Shown piece by piece: positions 19,368-27,343 of a stretch of DNA of 64,000 nucleotides. Source of the stretch: Gammaproteobacteria bacterium (lineage in GTDB: Bacteria; Pseudomonadota; Gammaproteobacteria; SZUA-229); assembly GCA_016744065.1 (NCBI GenBank), contig JADGFA010000005.1, positions 1 to 64,000 on the forward strand, given 5' to 3'. The translations under genes were made by a program, and so were the position numbers. The first letter of the stretch is position 1. Every line of letters begins with the position of its first letter. Below the pieces are notes generated by a model. That model was not told the DNA's origin, searched no databases, and saw only the letters and a list, made by a program, of their open reading frames with translations.

Positions 19368-20474
19368 TTATTGCTTAATAAATTCGTTGTATTTTTTTGA
19401 GACAAAGGTATTTATTTTTTCTTCAAAATTTTGTTTTGAAAACTTTGAAGCATAATTGGATATGTGTTCGTAGTCAAATGACATCTGCTCGAATTTATTA
19501 ATCGATTCATTTATAGCTTGAGGTGTTTGATGTTTAAAGAATACTCCTGTGATATTTTCAATGATTGTGTCAGAGCAGCCACCTCTGAAAAAGGCAATTA
19601 CGGGTGTTCCGCATGACATGGCTTCAACTGGGGTAATGCCGAAGTCTTCTTGTGATGCGAATACAAAAGCTTTTGCGCGTTGCATAAGATGTAGCATTTT
19701 AGAGTCACTTATTTCACCCAGGATTGTTATGTTATCAGTGGCGATGCTCTTGATTTCTTCTAGTTCACTTCCGGTTCCGGCAACTAGCAGTTGCTTGCCA
19801 TTGCTAATAAATGCATCAACTATAATTTTCGTTTTTTTATAAGGGACTAGTCTAGAGGCAGTGAAATAAAATTCTTCTTTATTTGTATATAGCTTGAACC
19901 TGTTAGTGTCTACTGGTGGTGCAATTATCTCAGATTGTCTTCTATAGTATTTGAAAATTCTTTTTTTTACGAACGATGAATTGGCAATAAAGTAATCTAC
20001 CCTATTGGATGATGCAGAATCCCATATCCTAATTTTATGGAGAATATATGATAATACTTTTTCTCTTATTCCTTTAATGTTATGGGTTTCTTTGTAGTCA
20101 AAATACATATCCCAGGCATATCTAATTGGCGTGTGGCTGTAGCATATATGTAGTTGATAAGGGCCAGTTAAGACTCCTTTTGCAACAGCGTGTGAAGAAG
20201 AAATTATAAGGTCATAATCTCTTATGTCTAGGCGTTCGATGGCCCAGGGAAATAAAAACAAGTAATGTTGAAAGAAGTGCTTAGCTAGAGGGAGTCTCTG
20301 TATGAATGTATAAGTGGATGTTTTGTCCTCAAGAATTTTTTTGCGATTTTCATCGCTGAAAAAGTCGACTAAAGCAAAAAAATCTGCATCTGGATATAAT
20401 GTTAGCAGTGATGAAACTACGTTTTCTGCACCACCAACATCTTTAAACCAATCGTGGACTATTGCTACTTTCAT
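19368..20474 (-). CDS. Family 4 glycosyltransferase (WbaZ-like)
   Basis: 368 residues with a GT-B fold. The N-terminus (VAIVHDWFKDVGGAENV) and the nucleotide-sugar-binding region with E-x7-E in FASQEDFGITPVEAMSCG and the following TPVIAF are typical of retaining GT4 mannosyl- or glucosyltransferases of O-antigen loci. Cytoplasmic, with an amphipathic surface likely near the membrane. It heads a two-gene minus-strand unit with gmhB and is divergent from the methyltransferase gene at 20564. Donor and acceptor are not predictable. Confidence 0.85.
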   Translation of the reverse strand: MKVAIVHDWFKDVGGAENVVSSLLTLYPDADFFALVDFFSDENRKKILEDKTSTYTFIQRLPLAKHFFQHYLFLFPWAIERLDIRDYDLIISSSHAVAKGVLTGPYQLHICYSHTPIRYAWDMYFDYKETHNIKGIREKVLSYILHKIRIWDSASSNRVDYFIANSSFVKKRIFKYYRRQSEIIAPPVDTNRFKLYTNKEEFYFTASRLVPYKKTKIIVDAFISNGKQLLVAGTGSELEEIKSIATDNITILGEISDSKMLHLMQRAKAFVFASQEDFGITPVEAMSCGTPVIAFFRGGCSDTIIENITGVFFKHQTPQAINESINKFEQMSFDYEHISNYASKFSKQNFEEKINTFVSKKYNEFIKQ

Positions 20475-20563
20475 GTCTTTTCGTCTTCGTGTTATTATAG
20501 TTAGATGAAAAATTTGATGTTATCATACCCCCTAATGCTTTTAAATAAGGATGAAGTAAAGTT

Positions 20564-21196
20564 ATGTTAGATAACTATGAGAAAGATCGTAATGGCGTGA
20601 TTAAACAAATAAATAAGGAAAGCTTCACATATAATAATGATTATGTCGAAACCAGATATAACAGATATGATACAGCTGAGGCAATGTCGTATTTAAGGTT
20701 TGGTTATTTATTAGGCGTTGTAGCTCCTTTTGCACCTAAAAAAATACTAGATATAGGTTATGGTAATGGTGACTTTCTTATTGCAGCAAGAAATGGAGTT
20801 GAAAGTTGTTTTGGATCTGATATACAGCCGGCGTACCCTCTTCCTGATGATGTTTCATTCGTGAATGACATATATGAAGACTCGTACGATGTAGTGTGCT
20901 TTTTTGACTCTTTAGAGCATTTTGAAGATATATATGAAATAGCATCCCTTAAAACTGAATATATCTATATTTCTGTGCCTCAGTGTCATTATGTAAGTGA
21001 TGAGTGGTTTGAGGCGTGGAAGCATCGTAGAGTGGATGAGCATCTTTGGCATTTTAATCTGAGATCATTGAATAGTTTTTTTGAAGATATTGGGTATAAG
21101 TATATTTCGCACTCTAATGTTGAGGATGCTATTAGAAAGCCTGAAGGTGAATTACCTAATATACTTACAGCCGTTTATAAAAAAATACATAAATAA
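20564..21196 (+). CDS. Class I SAM-dependent methyltransferase
   Basis: 210 residues. Motif I is ILDIGYGNGD at 61-70, followed by a SAM ribose-binding acid in FGSDIQPAYP and a motif IV-like CFFDSLEHFED. A segment DEHLWHFNLRSLNSFFEDIGY follows, seen in methyltransferases of surface glycan clusters. A reasonable AAGGA site precedes the ATG. The next gene starts 2 bases after the stop. The substrate is probably a sugar, but nothing in the sequence proves it. Confidence 0.8.
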   Translation: MLDNYEKDRNGVIKQINKESFTYNNDYVETRYNRYDTAEAMSYLRFGYLLGVVAPFAPKKILDIGYGNGDFLIAARNGVESCFGSDIQPAYPLPDDVSFVNDIYEDSYDVVCFFDSLEHFEDIYEIASLKTEYIYISVPQCHYVSDEWFEAWKHRRVDEHLWHFNLRSLNSFFEDIGYKYISHSNVEDAIRKPEGELPNILTAVYKKIHK

Positions 21197-21198
21197 TA

Positions 21199-22317
21199 AT
21201 GTTAAAGCGGATATTACGTAGAGGTTTAGGGTTTATCTATTCAGTAGAGTATTTTCTTGATTTAATTATGTATATAAAATATGTAATGATCAGAAGAGAT
21301 AGGTTGTCGAAGTTTTATAAGCCTTATAAAATAAACTTTACAGAGGATGTTGTTATAGCATTTTATTGTGGTGTTGGTGACTTTATTTATGGTATACCTC
21401 TTTATTGTGAGATAAAGAAACAGCTAAATTCGAGTGGCTCCGATGCCAAATTAATAGCATATGTTGGTGGTGCTAAAAACAGAATGAATAGTCCTCTTAT
21501 TGCTAGTTTAATAAAAGAGTTAGGGCTTTTTGATGAAGTTAAAGTGTTTACTCCGCCTGTGCCTGCATACTGGAAAACATTAAAGCTTGAAGAGCTTTAT
21601 TCAAAAGAAACAACAGATAATATTTTTTCGTTTGCTTATAAAACAAACAATAAAGTGCCCAATAGAATATCGTCTATATTTTCTCAGTACTCATTAAAAA
21701 ATAGTAGTAATGACCCTTATGGTATACCACTTGTTAAGCGTGATAGTTGTGCTGCTATCAGTGATTTGATTGATGCGGTTTTGTCTACAAATAAGAAGGT
21801 CGTATTGTTGCATTTGGATGCAAGAAGTGGGAATTATAATTATGATGAAATAGTGAATTTGAGTTTGGCTTTAATTAAAATAGGTTATACGGTTTTATCA
21901 TATACGCCAAAAATTGAATGTGTTGATGATAATTATCTTGAATTTGAAAGATTATTGGCTTCGCCATACTTTTTTACAGCACCTGCCCAATTAAGTATTT
22001 TTAATACATTGTACTTGTTAGATGAGCTTTCTCCTTTTGTGGTGGCGGTGAATTCAGTGTTTTGGCCTTTAACGCAAATAACTAAAACAAAAACACTTGC
22101 ATTACATTATATTGACAGTGGAGATGGGTATCAGTTTTTTCATCCTGAAATGATTTTTGTAACAACAAATAAGTACTCATATAAGAAGCTTAAAAAAAAT
22201 AAGATTTCAGAGAAATCTGTTATTTATGCATATCCAGAGTATTATGATGTGGATTCTAGGAACTATCGAAACTATCATTCTGATTATATAGTGCATTTAG
22301 TGGCGCTGTATTCTTAG
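21199..22317 (+). CDS. Unrecognised protein, weakly like GT9 heptosyltransferases
   Basis: 372 residues. The only familiar element is FYCGVGDFIYGIPLY (near residues 55-69), which resembles the GD-x-x-x-x-P loop of the GT9/ADP-heptose transferase fold. A late segment with AVNSVFWPLTQITKTKTLALH could be the second GT-B domain, where GT9 proteins show a D/N-S-G-P-type motif. A hydrophobic N-terminal stretch (about 14-30) may anchor it. It follows the methyltransferase by 2 bases and converges on the ABC transporter. Low-GC codon use like the rest of the island. A role in core or glycan assembly is inferred. Confidence 0.5.
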   Translation: MLKRILRRGLGFIYSVEYFLDLIMYIKYVMIRRDRLSKFYKPYKINFTEDVVIAFYCGVGDFIYGIPLYCEIKKQLNSSGSDAKLIAYVGGAKNRMNSPLIASLIKELGLFDEVKVFTPPVPAYWKTLKLEELYSKETTDNIFSFAYKTNNKVPNRISSIFSQYSLKNSSNDPYGIPLVKRDSCAAISDLIDAVLSTNKKVVLLHLDARSGNYNYDEIVNLSLALIKIGYTVLSYTPKIECVDDNYLEFERLLASPYFFTAPAQLSIFNTLYLLDELSPFVVAVNSVFWPLTQITKTKTLALHYIDSGDGYQFFHPEMIFVTTNKYSYKKLKKNKISEKSVIYAYPEYYDVDSRNYRNYHSDYIVHLVALYS

Positions 22318-22319
22318 TT

Positions 22320-23078
22320 TCATTTTTGTGTGTTTAAAAAAGAATTGTAATCATGGAACACTTCATTTGTTAAGCCGAATTTCATAATGTTGCCTTTATG
22401 TAGCCAAATAGTTTTATGGCAAAAACATTTTACTATCTCTTCCGAGTGAGAAGCTAGTGCGAGTATGTTGCTGTTTGAAATAAATGACTCTAGCCGAATG
22501 CGAGCTTTGTTTATAAAATTGGCATCGCCAGCTAATATACTTTCATCCATTAGCAATATTTCGGCATCAAATGCTGTGGAAACAGAAAATGATAGTCTTA
22601 GTTTCATGCCGTCAGAGTAAGTGTTTACTGGTAAGTGTATGTAAGAATCCAAGTCTGAAAATGCAATTATGGAGTCAATTTTTGTTATGATTTCATGCTT
22701 TTTATATCCCATAAACATACCGCGGAGAAATATATTTTCATAACCTGTTGCATCAAAATTCATTCCAAGGTGTATGTCAAATATAGGCGATATTTTTCCA
22801 GAATGTTTTATGATGCCTTCAGTGGGTTTGTATATATTGGCAAGAACTTTTAGTAGAGTGGATTTTCCTGAGCCATTTGAGCCTATAATTCCAATTCTGT
22901 CACCGTTGCTTAATGTGAGGCATATGTTGTTGAGGGCATTAGAGTATAGCGTTTTATTTTTTTTTCTGGATAGTAGGGCGCCTAACCCTTTATTTATAAA
23001 TGTTTTTTTTAATGATTGTTCAGATGCGCCGAATACTGGGTAATTAATGCTTACATTTTTTAAGATAATGGAGCTCAT
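22320..23078 (-). CDS. wzt: ABC transporter ATP-binding protein of polysaccharide export (Wzt/KpsT-like)
   Basis: 252 residues. Walker A GSNGSGKST at 66-74, a signature-loop equivalent YSDGMKLRL at 154-162, Walker B EILLMDES at 173-180 and the switch His in ALASHSEE near 216. The N-terminal ~50 residues before the nucleotide-binding core are typical of polysaccharide and teichoic-acid exporters. It lacks the ~150-residue C-terminal carbohydrate-binding domain of long Wzt proteins, so it is closer to KpsT/short Wzt. One base separates it from the permease gene. Confidence 0.88.
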   Translation of the reverse strand: MSSIILKNVSINYPVFGASEQSLKKTFINKGLGALLSRKKNKTLYSNALNNICLTLSNGDRIGIIGSNGSGKSTLLKVLANIYKPTEGIIKHSGKISPIFDIHLGMNFDATGYENIFLRGMFMGYKKHEIITKIDSIIAFSDLDSYIHLPVNTYSDGMKLRLSFSVSTAFDAEILLMDESILAGDANFINKARIRLESFISNSNILALASHSEEIVKCFCHKTIWLHKGNIMKFGLTNEVFHDYNSFLNTQK

Positions 23079-23079
23079 T

Positions 23080-23868
23080 TTATAGCCAGTATGGTAAATT
23101 TTTTCTATTGTTTTGAAATATAGGTATTGATATAAGTAAACCTATGCAAGCCATAATTATTGTGAATTTCCATGTTAGTGGCTCAGGTGCGTGATTTAGT
23201 AAAGGCGATCTGATTAGGTCGATTAAATGGTAAAATGGGTTGATATCTGAAAGTATCGCTCGCTCATTTAGTTGGTCTTTATTCCATATGACAGGTGTGA
23301 AGTAAAATATAGGTAAAAGTATACTGGAAATTAGTGGAGGCATGTCTCGGAATCTGGCTGATAAAATAGATAAAATTAATACGATCCAAAATATATTTAT
23401 TAAAAAAACAAAGGTGCCGGGTATTACATAAAGAATATTTATGCTTATGCTGTCATGGAATATGATTAATACAATGACTAAAATAACTAGATTATGTATT
23501 AAAAGAATTATGTTTCGCCAAAATATTTTAAATATGTATGTTAATTCATTCAGGTTAATTTGTTTGATATAACCTGTATGCTCTATAAATACTGAGGCGC
23601 CTTCTGTTATTACATTAGAAAGGAAGTTCCATAATATAATACCAGCGGTCAGGTATGGGATATAGTTGTTAAGTTCTTGCTTGAATAACATACCGTATAG
23701 TACCCCGAGTGTGAGTACGAGTATCGCCATGCTTAAAGTTGTCCATAGGGGACCTATGTATGAGCGACGGTATTTTTGTAAAATATCTATCCAGCCAAGA
23801 GAGAGCCATAATTGATTGTTAATAATCAGGTTATAAAAGGACCGAAAAAAATGTTTGTATGTGTCCAC
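23080..23868 (-). CDS. wzm: ABC-2 type polysaccharide export permease (Wzm-like)
   Basis: 262 residues with six predicted membrane helices. An N-terminal amphipathic region (LWLSLGWIDILQKYRRSYIGPLW, partly shown) is characteristic of O-antigen/capsule ABC permeases, as are LNPFYHLIDLIRSPLL-type residues near the C-terminus (here DINPFYHLIDLIRSPLL). The start is a GTG. With the ATPase it would export a lipid-linked glycan across the inner membrane. The 300-bp region upstream separates it from the divergent hldE. Confidence 0.88.
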   Translation of the reverse strand: MDTYKHFFRSFYNLIINNQLWLSLGWIDILQKYRRSYIGPLWTTLSMAILVLTLGVLYGMLFKQELNNYIPYLTAGIILWNFLSNVITEGASVFIEHTGYIKQINLNELTYIFKIFWRNIILLIHNLVILVIVLIIFHDSISINILYVIPGTFVFLINIFWIVLILSILSARFRDMPPLISSILLPIFYFTPVIWNKDQLNERAILSDINPFYHLIDLIRSPLLNHAPEPLTWKFTIIMACIGLLISIPIFQNNRKNLPYWL

Positions 23869-24168
23869 GTATAATTATTTAGCTTGCTTTGCTCAGTATG
23901 GTGTTAAAGTAGGTTAGGCATTTTACAGTGTTTAGTTGATACAAGCTATAAAATGCTTGCTTAATTGTCCGGTACGTAGCTATGTTTAAATTTGAAATTA
24001 AAGATTAAGCATTACTTAGATCATTTTTTGGATGAAATTCACTAAATTTGAAATTAAATTAGGCTAGACTGTGAGCATTGGAGAATGCTGGCTTGCCAGA
24101 TTTAATGATTAATGTATTAATAGCAGGGAGACTCATGTTTTTTGTAAATTATATGGGTATTAAATTAT
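23869..24168 (+). promoter_or_regulatory. Divergent intergenic region between wzm and hldE with a 16-bp direct repeat
   Basis: No gene is seen. The sequence TAAATTTGAAATTAAA occurs twice without a mismatch, at 23987-24002 and 24043-24058 (56 bases apart), in AT-rich DNA. A TATAAA element lies at about 23947 but has no good -35 at the right distance. The repeats might be regulator sites serving the divergent transcripts, or simply low-complexity DNA. Confidence 0.35.
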
Positions 24169-25602
24169 ATGATAAAAATATTAAGGAATAGTTCACCTAG
24201 GGTATTAGTTATAGGTGATTTGATGGTTGATCATTATCTCTGGGGAGGTTGTAGTCGTGTGTCTCCTGAGGCACCGGTTCAGGTTGTTGATGTTAATAGT
24301 GAGACATTTGTACCTGGTGGTGCGGGAAATGTAATAAGAAACCTTATCTCATACGGAGCGAATGTATCAGTAATTAGTGTTATTGGGGCTGATAAAACAG
24401 GCCAGGATCTCTTTAGTTACTTTGTAGATAATGATGTGGATTATAGTAAAGTCATCACTGATCAGGGGCGTAGGACTAGTCGAAAAACAAGGATTATATC
24501 TTCAAATCAGCAGGTTATTAGATACGATAATGAAGATAAGCATGAAATTACAATTGAGCAGCAGCGTTCTCTGCTGTGTTCCGTCACCGAGTTGATTAAT
24601 GAAGTTGATATTGTAATTTTATCTGATTATAAAAAAGGTGTATTAACTGAACAAGTTGTATCTGGAATTATTAGCATTGCTAATAAAGCGGCAAAAAAAG
24701 TTTTGGTAGACCCTAAGTGTGATGATTTTTCTAAATATAAAGGTGCTTATTTATTGACGCCTAATAAAAAGGAGGCAATGTTAGCTACTAATATTAATAT
24801 TCATGATGATGATTCACTGCTGCAAGCGCATATAAAATTAAAAAATATTGCAAATCTAGACTATTCTATAATTACTCTTGGGGATGAAGGGATTAGCTTT
24901 TATAGTGATCAGCTTGTTCAAATTAAGACAGTAGCAAAAGAGGTAAGTGATGTTACGGGAGCTGGAGATACGGTGATATCTTCAATTGCTTATGCATTGT
25001 GCTCAGGTTTTGAGTTGATGGATGCTTTAAAGTTTTCTAATTATGCTGCGGCTGTAGTCGTTAGTAAAATTGGTAGCTCAGTCGCATCCTTTGATGAGGT
25101 TGAGTCGTATATCAATTATTTAAATACAGTTGATAGTAAAGGTAATATAAAAAGTATTGATGAAATGTCATTGCTTGTTATTGATGCCAAGCAGCAGGGA
25201 AAGAAAGTTGTATTTACAAATGGTTGTTTTGATATTTTGCATGCGGGTCATGTGAGTTATTTAGAAGAGGCAAAAGGTTTTGGGGATATATTGGTGGTTG
25301 GTATTAATAGTGATAGCAGTATTACGAGGTTGAAAGGATTATCAAGACCTGTAAATAAGTGTGAAGATCGGGCAAGGGTGCTTGCTGCATTGACATCAGT
25401 GGATTATGTTGTTGAATTTGAGGATGATACGCCGTATAGGCTCATAGATGCAGTAAAGCCTGCCGTGTTAGTAAAGGGTGGGGATTACCATGGTGAAGTT
25501 GTGGTAGGTAGTGATATTGTAGATGACGTAAAAATTGTTGAGTTATTGGTAAATAAAAGTACAACAAACATTATAACAAAAATAAAAGGTTTGAGCTCTT
25601 GA
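24169..25602 (+). CDS. hldE: Bifunctional heptose-7-phosphate kinase / heptose-1-phosphate adenylyltransferase
   Basis: 477 residues, as in E. coli HldE. The N-terminal ribokinase/PfkB domain (about 1-315) has VIGDLMVDHYLWG, PGGAGNVIRNL and the late VSDVTGAGDTVISS motif with the catalytic Asp. The C-terminal nucleotidyltransferase domain has FTNGCFDILHAGH (HxGH at 358-361) and a GINSDSSITRLKG motif. It catalyses two steps of ADP-glycero-manno-heptose synthesis. Its stop overlaps the TTG start of gmhA by 3 bases. hldD, the final epimerase, is not in the window. Confidence 0.96.
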   Translation: MIKILRNSSPRVLVIGDLMVDHYLWGGCSRVSPEAPVQVVDVNSETFVPGGAGNVIRNLISYGANVSVISVIGADKTGQDLFSYFVDNDVDYSKVITDQGRRTSRKTRIISSNQQVIRYDNEDKHEITIEQQRSLLCSVTELINEVDIVILSDYKKGVLTEQVVSGIISIANKAAKKVLVDPKCDDFSKYKGAYLLTPNKKEAMLATNINIHDDDSLLQAHIKLKNIANLDYSIITLGDEGISFYSDQLVQIKTVAKEVSDVTGAGDTVISSIAYALCSGFELMDALKFSNYAAAVVVSKIGSSVASFDEVESYINYLNTVDSKGNIKSIDEMSLLVIDAKQQGKKVVFTNGCFDILHAGHVSYLEEAKGFGDILVVGINSDSSITRLKGLSRPVNKCEDRARVLAALTSVDYVVEFEDDTPYRLIDAVKPAVLVKGGDYHGEVVVGSDIVDDVKIVELLVNKSTTNIITKIKGLSS

Positions 25603-26168
25603 AGTATATAATCCAGGAAGAAATTGAAAGACATAAGGAAATTATTGATGATCTTTTTGTGTCGCTTGCTGATGAGATTAACAAAGCTTCTAAAATGTGT
25701 GTTAATACATTGCATAGTAACAATAAGATTTTATTTTGTGGAAATGGTGGTAGCGCTGCTGATGCACAACATTTAGCAGCTGAATTGAGCGGAAGATATA
25801 AAGTTGAGAGAAAGGGGCTTCCAGGTATCTCTATTACTGCGGACACCTCTGTTCTAACATCTATTGGAAATGATTATGGGTTTGATAGGATATTTGATCG
25901 TCAAGTTGAAGCTCTGGCTGTTGAAGGGGATCTTTTGGTTGGGTTGAGTACATCAGGTAAAAGTATTAATGTTATTAATGCTTTTAGAAAAGCAAAATCA
26001 TTAGGGTGTGCAACCATTGGATTAAGTGGTATGAAAGGAGGGGGGTTTACAGAGGCGTGCGACGTTAATGTTGTTGTTAATTCTGACGATGTGGCACGTA
26101 TACAGGAGGTTCATATATTGATAGGTCATATTATGTGCAAGATTATTGATGAGGCTTTTAAGTGTTAA
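25599..26168 (+). CDS. gmhA: Sedoheptulose-7-phosphate isomerase
   Basis: 189 residues of the SIS family: GNGGSAADAQHLAAELSGRY near 50-69 binds phosphosugar and zinc, with GLSTSGKSINVINA near 115 and a late zinc/active-site region with QEVHILIGH near 170. It converts sedoheptulose 7-phosphate to manno-heptose 7-phosphate, the first step of the pathway that continues with HldE and GmhB. The start is a TTG overlapping the hldE stop (TTGA), consistent with translational coupling. Confidence 0.93.
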   Translation: MKYIIQEEIERHKEIIDDLFVSLADEINKASKMCVNTLHSNNKILFCGNGGSAADAQHLAAELSGRYKVERKGLPGISITADTSVLTSIGNDYGFDRIFDRQVEALAVEGDLLVGLSTSGKSINVINAFRKAKSLGCATIGLSGMKGGGFTEACDVNVVVNSDDVARIQEVHILIGHIMCKIIDEAFKC

Positions 26169-26223
26169 CACTAATAGTTTTGTCTTTAAGCGGGGGTTGT
26201 TGTATTTAATATGTATTAAGTCG

Positions 26224-26523
26224 TTATTTTTTTGGTAATTCGATTTTAGGTTTTTTATTATTACGACGAAACAGGGTTAGAGTTTTGCCTATTTTTTGTA
26301 TTGTTTCGGCAGCTGATGCATCAATTAGCTGTTCAATCACAGTTGCGCAACTCACCTTGTTTTCACCGGCAATTTTGATTTTTACCAGCTCATGAAAATC
26401 TAAAGCAGTTTCCAGCTCTTTTAATATGTTCTCTGTTACACCATTCTGACCAACCATAATTACAGGTTTTAGGTTGTGAGTAAGCGTTTTAAGAAATTTA
26501 AGCTGGGATTTTGAAAGGTGCAT
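26224..26523 (-). CDS. yhbY: YhbY-family CRM-domain RNA-binding protein
   Basis: 99 residues, the family size. The CRM-domain features are the N-terminal LSKSQLKFLKTLTHNLKP and the GxxG loop VMVGQNGVTENIL, then a KIKIAGE-type strand. YhbY associates with pre-50S ribosomal particles. It is divergent from rlmE with an 81-bp gap, which is the conserved arrangement in gammaproteobacteria. The basic C-terminal tail (RRNNKKPKIELPKK) is typical. Confidence 0.94.
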   Translation of the reverse strand: MHLSKSQLKFLKTLTHNLKPVIMVGQNGVTENILKELETALDFHELVKIKIAGENKVSCATVIEQLIDASAAETIQKIGKTLTLFRRNNKKPKIELPKK

Positions 26524-26604
26524 ATAAAGTCTCTTTATTAATTAGTGAGGTATTGTATCATTTCATGTATATTTTTTAATATTTAATGTAGGCAATAAAA
26601 CAAA

Positions 26605-27225
26605 GTGGCAAGAAGCAAATCAAGTGGTAACTGGCTCAAAGAGCATTTTGATGATGAATATGTCAAGCAGTCTCAGAAAGACGGCTACCGTTCCCGTGCG
26701 GTTTATAAGCTTAAGGAAATTGATGAAAAAGATTACCTGCTTAAGCCGGGTAGTGTGATTATTGACCTGGGTGCTGCCCCCGGTAGCTGGTGTGAATATG
26801 TGGTGCGTAAATTAAAAGGTAAAGGTCGTATTATTGCTCTGGATATACTGCCCATGGACCCTATGGAAGGTGTAGAGATTATTACAGGTGACTTTTTGCA
26901 GGATGAGGTATTTGATGAGCTGTTAAATACTCTGGGTTCTGATAAACCAGACCTTGTAATTTGTGATATGGCCCCCAATATGAGTGGACAGCAGGCAGTG
27001 GATATTCCGCGAGCTATGTATATGGCTGAGCTGGCGCTGGATTTATCTCAGCAAGTATTGAAACCGGGAGGTGGTTTGCTGGTCAAACTCTTTCAGGGTG
27101 AAGGATTTGATGTTTATGTTAAGCAGATGCGGGAGCAGTTTTCCCGTGTGGTGATGCGTAAACCTAAGGCTTCTCGTGCTCGAAGTAAGGAAGTTTATGG
27201 GCTGGCTACAGGATTTAAAGGATAG
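26605..27225 (+). CDS. rlmE: 23S rRNA (uridine-2'-O-)-methyltransferase
   Basis: 206 residues (E. coli 209), GTG start. Rossmann methyltransferase with the SAM motif [11 protein letters not shown] (52-62) and the 2'-O-methyltransferase K-D-K-E tetrad K35, D121 (in [10 protein letters not shown]), K161 and E196 (in SKEVYG). It methylates U2552 of 23S rRNA in the 50S subunit. It starts the rlmE-ftsH-folP-glmM-tpiA-secG series; the gap to ftsH is 118 bases. Confidence 0.97.
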   Translation: MARSKSSGNWLKEHFDDEYVKQSQKDGYRSRAVYKLKEIDEKDYLLKPGSVIIDLGAAPGSWCEYVVRKLKGKGRIIALDILPMDPMEGVEIITGDFLQDEVFDELLNTLGSDKPDLVICDMAPNMSGQQAVDIPRAMYMAELALDLSQQVLKPGGGLLVKLFQGEGFDVYVKQMREQFSRVVMRKPKASRARSKEVYGLATGFKG

Positions 27226-27343
27226 GCGTTAAATTCCTTTGTTTTTGTAAAATAGGTCCTGATAGGGATTGAGACTGGCTTTTATCCAGTCTGTGTAGTA
27301 TTTTTGTAATATATAATGTATTTAATCTAACCGAGGTGTTGTC

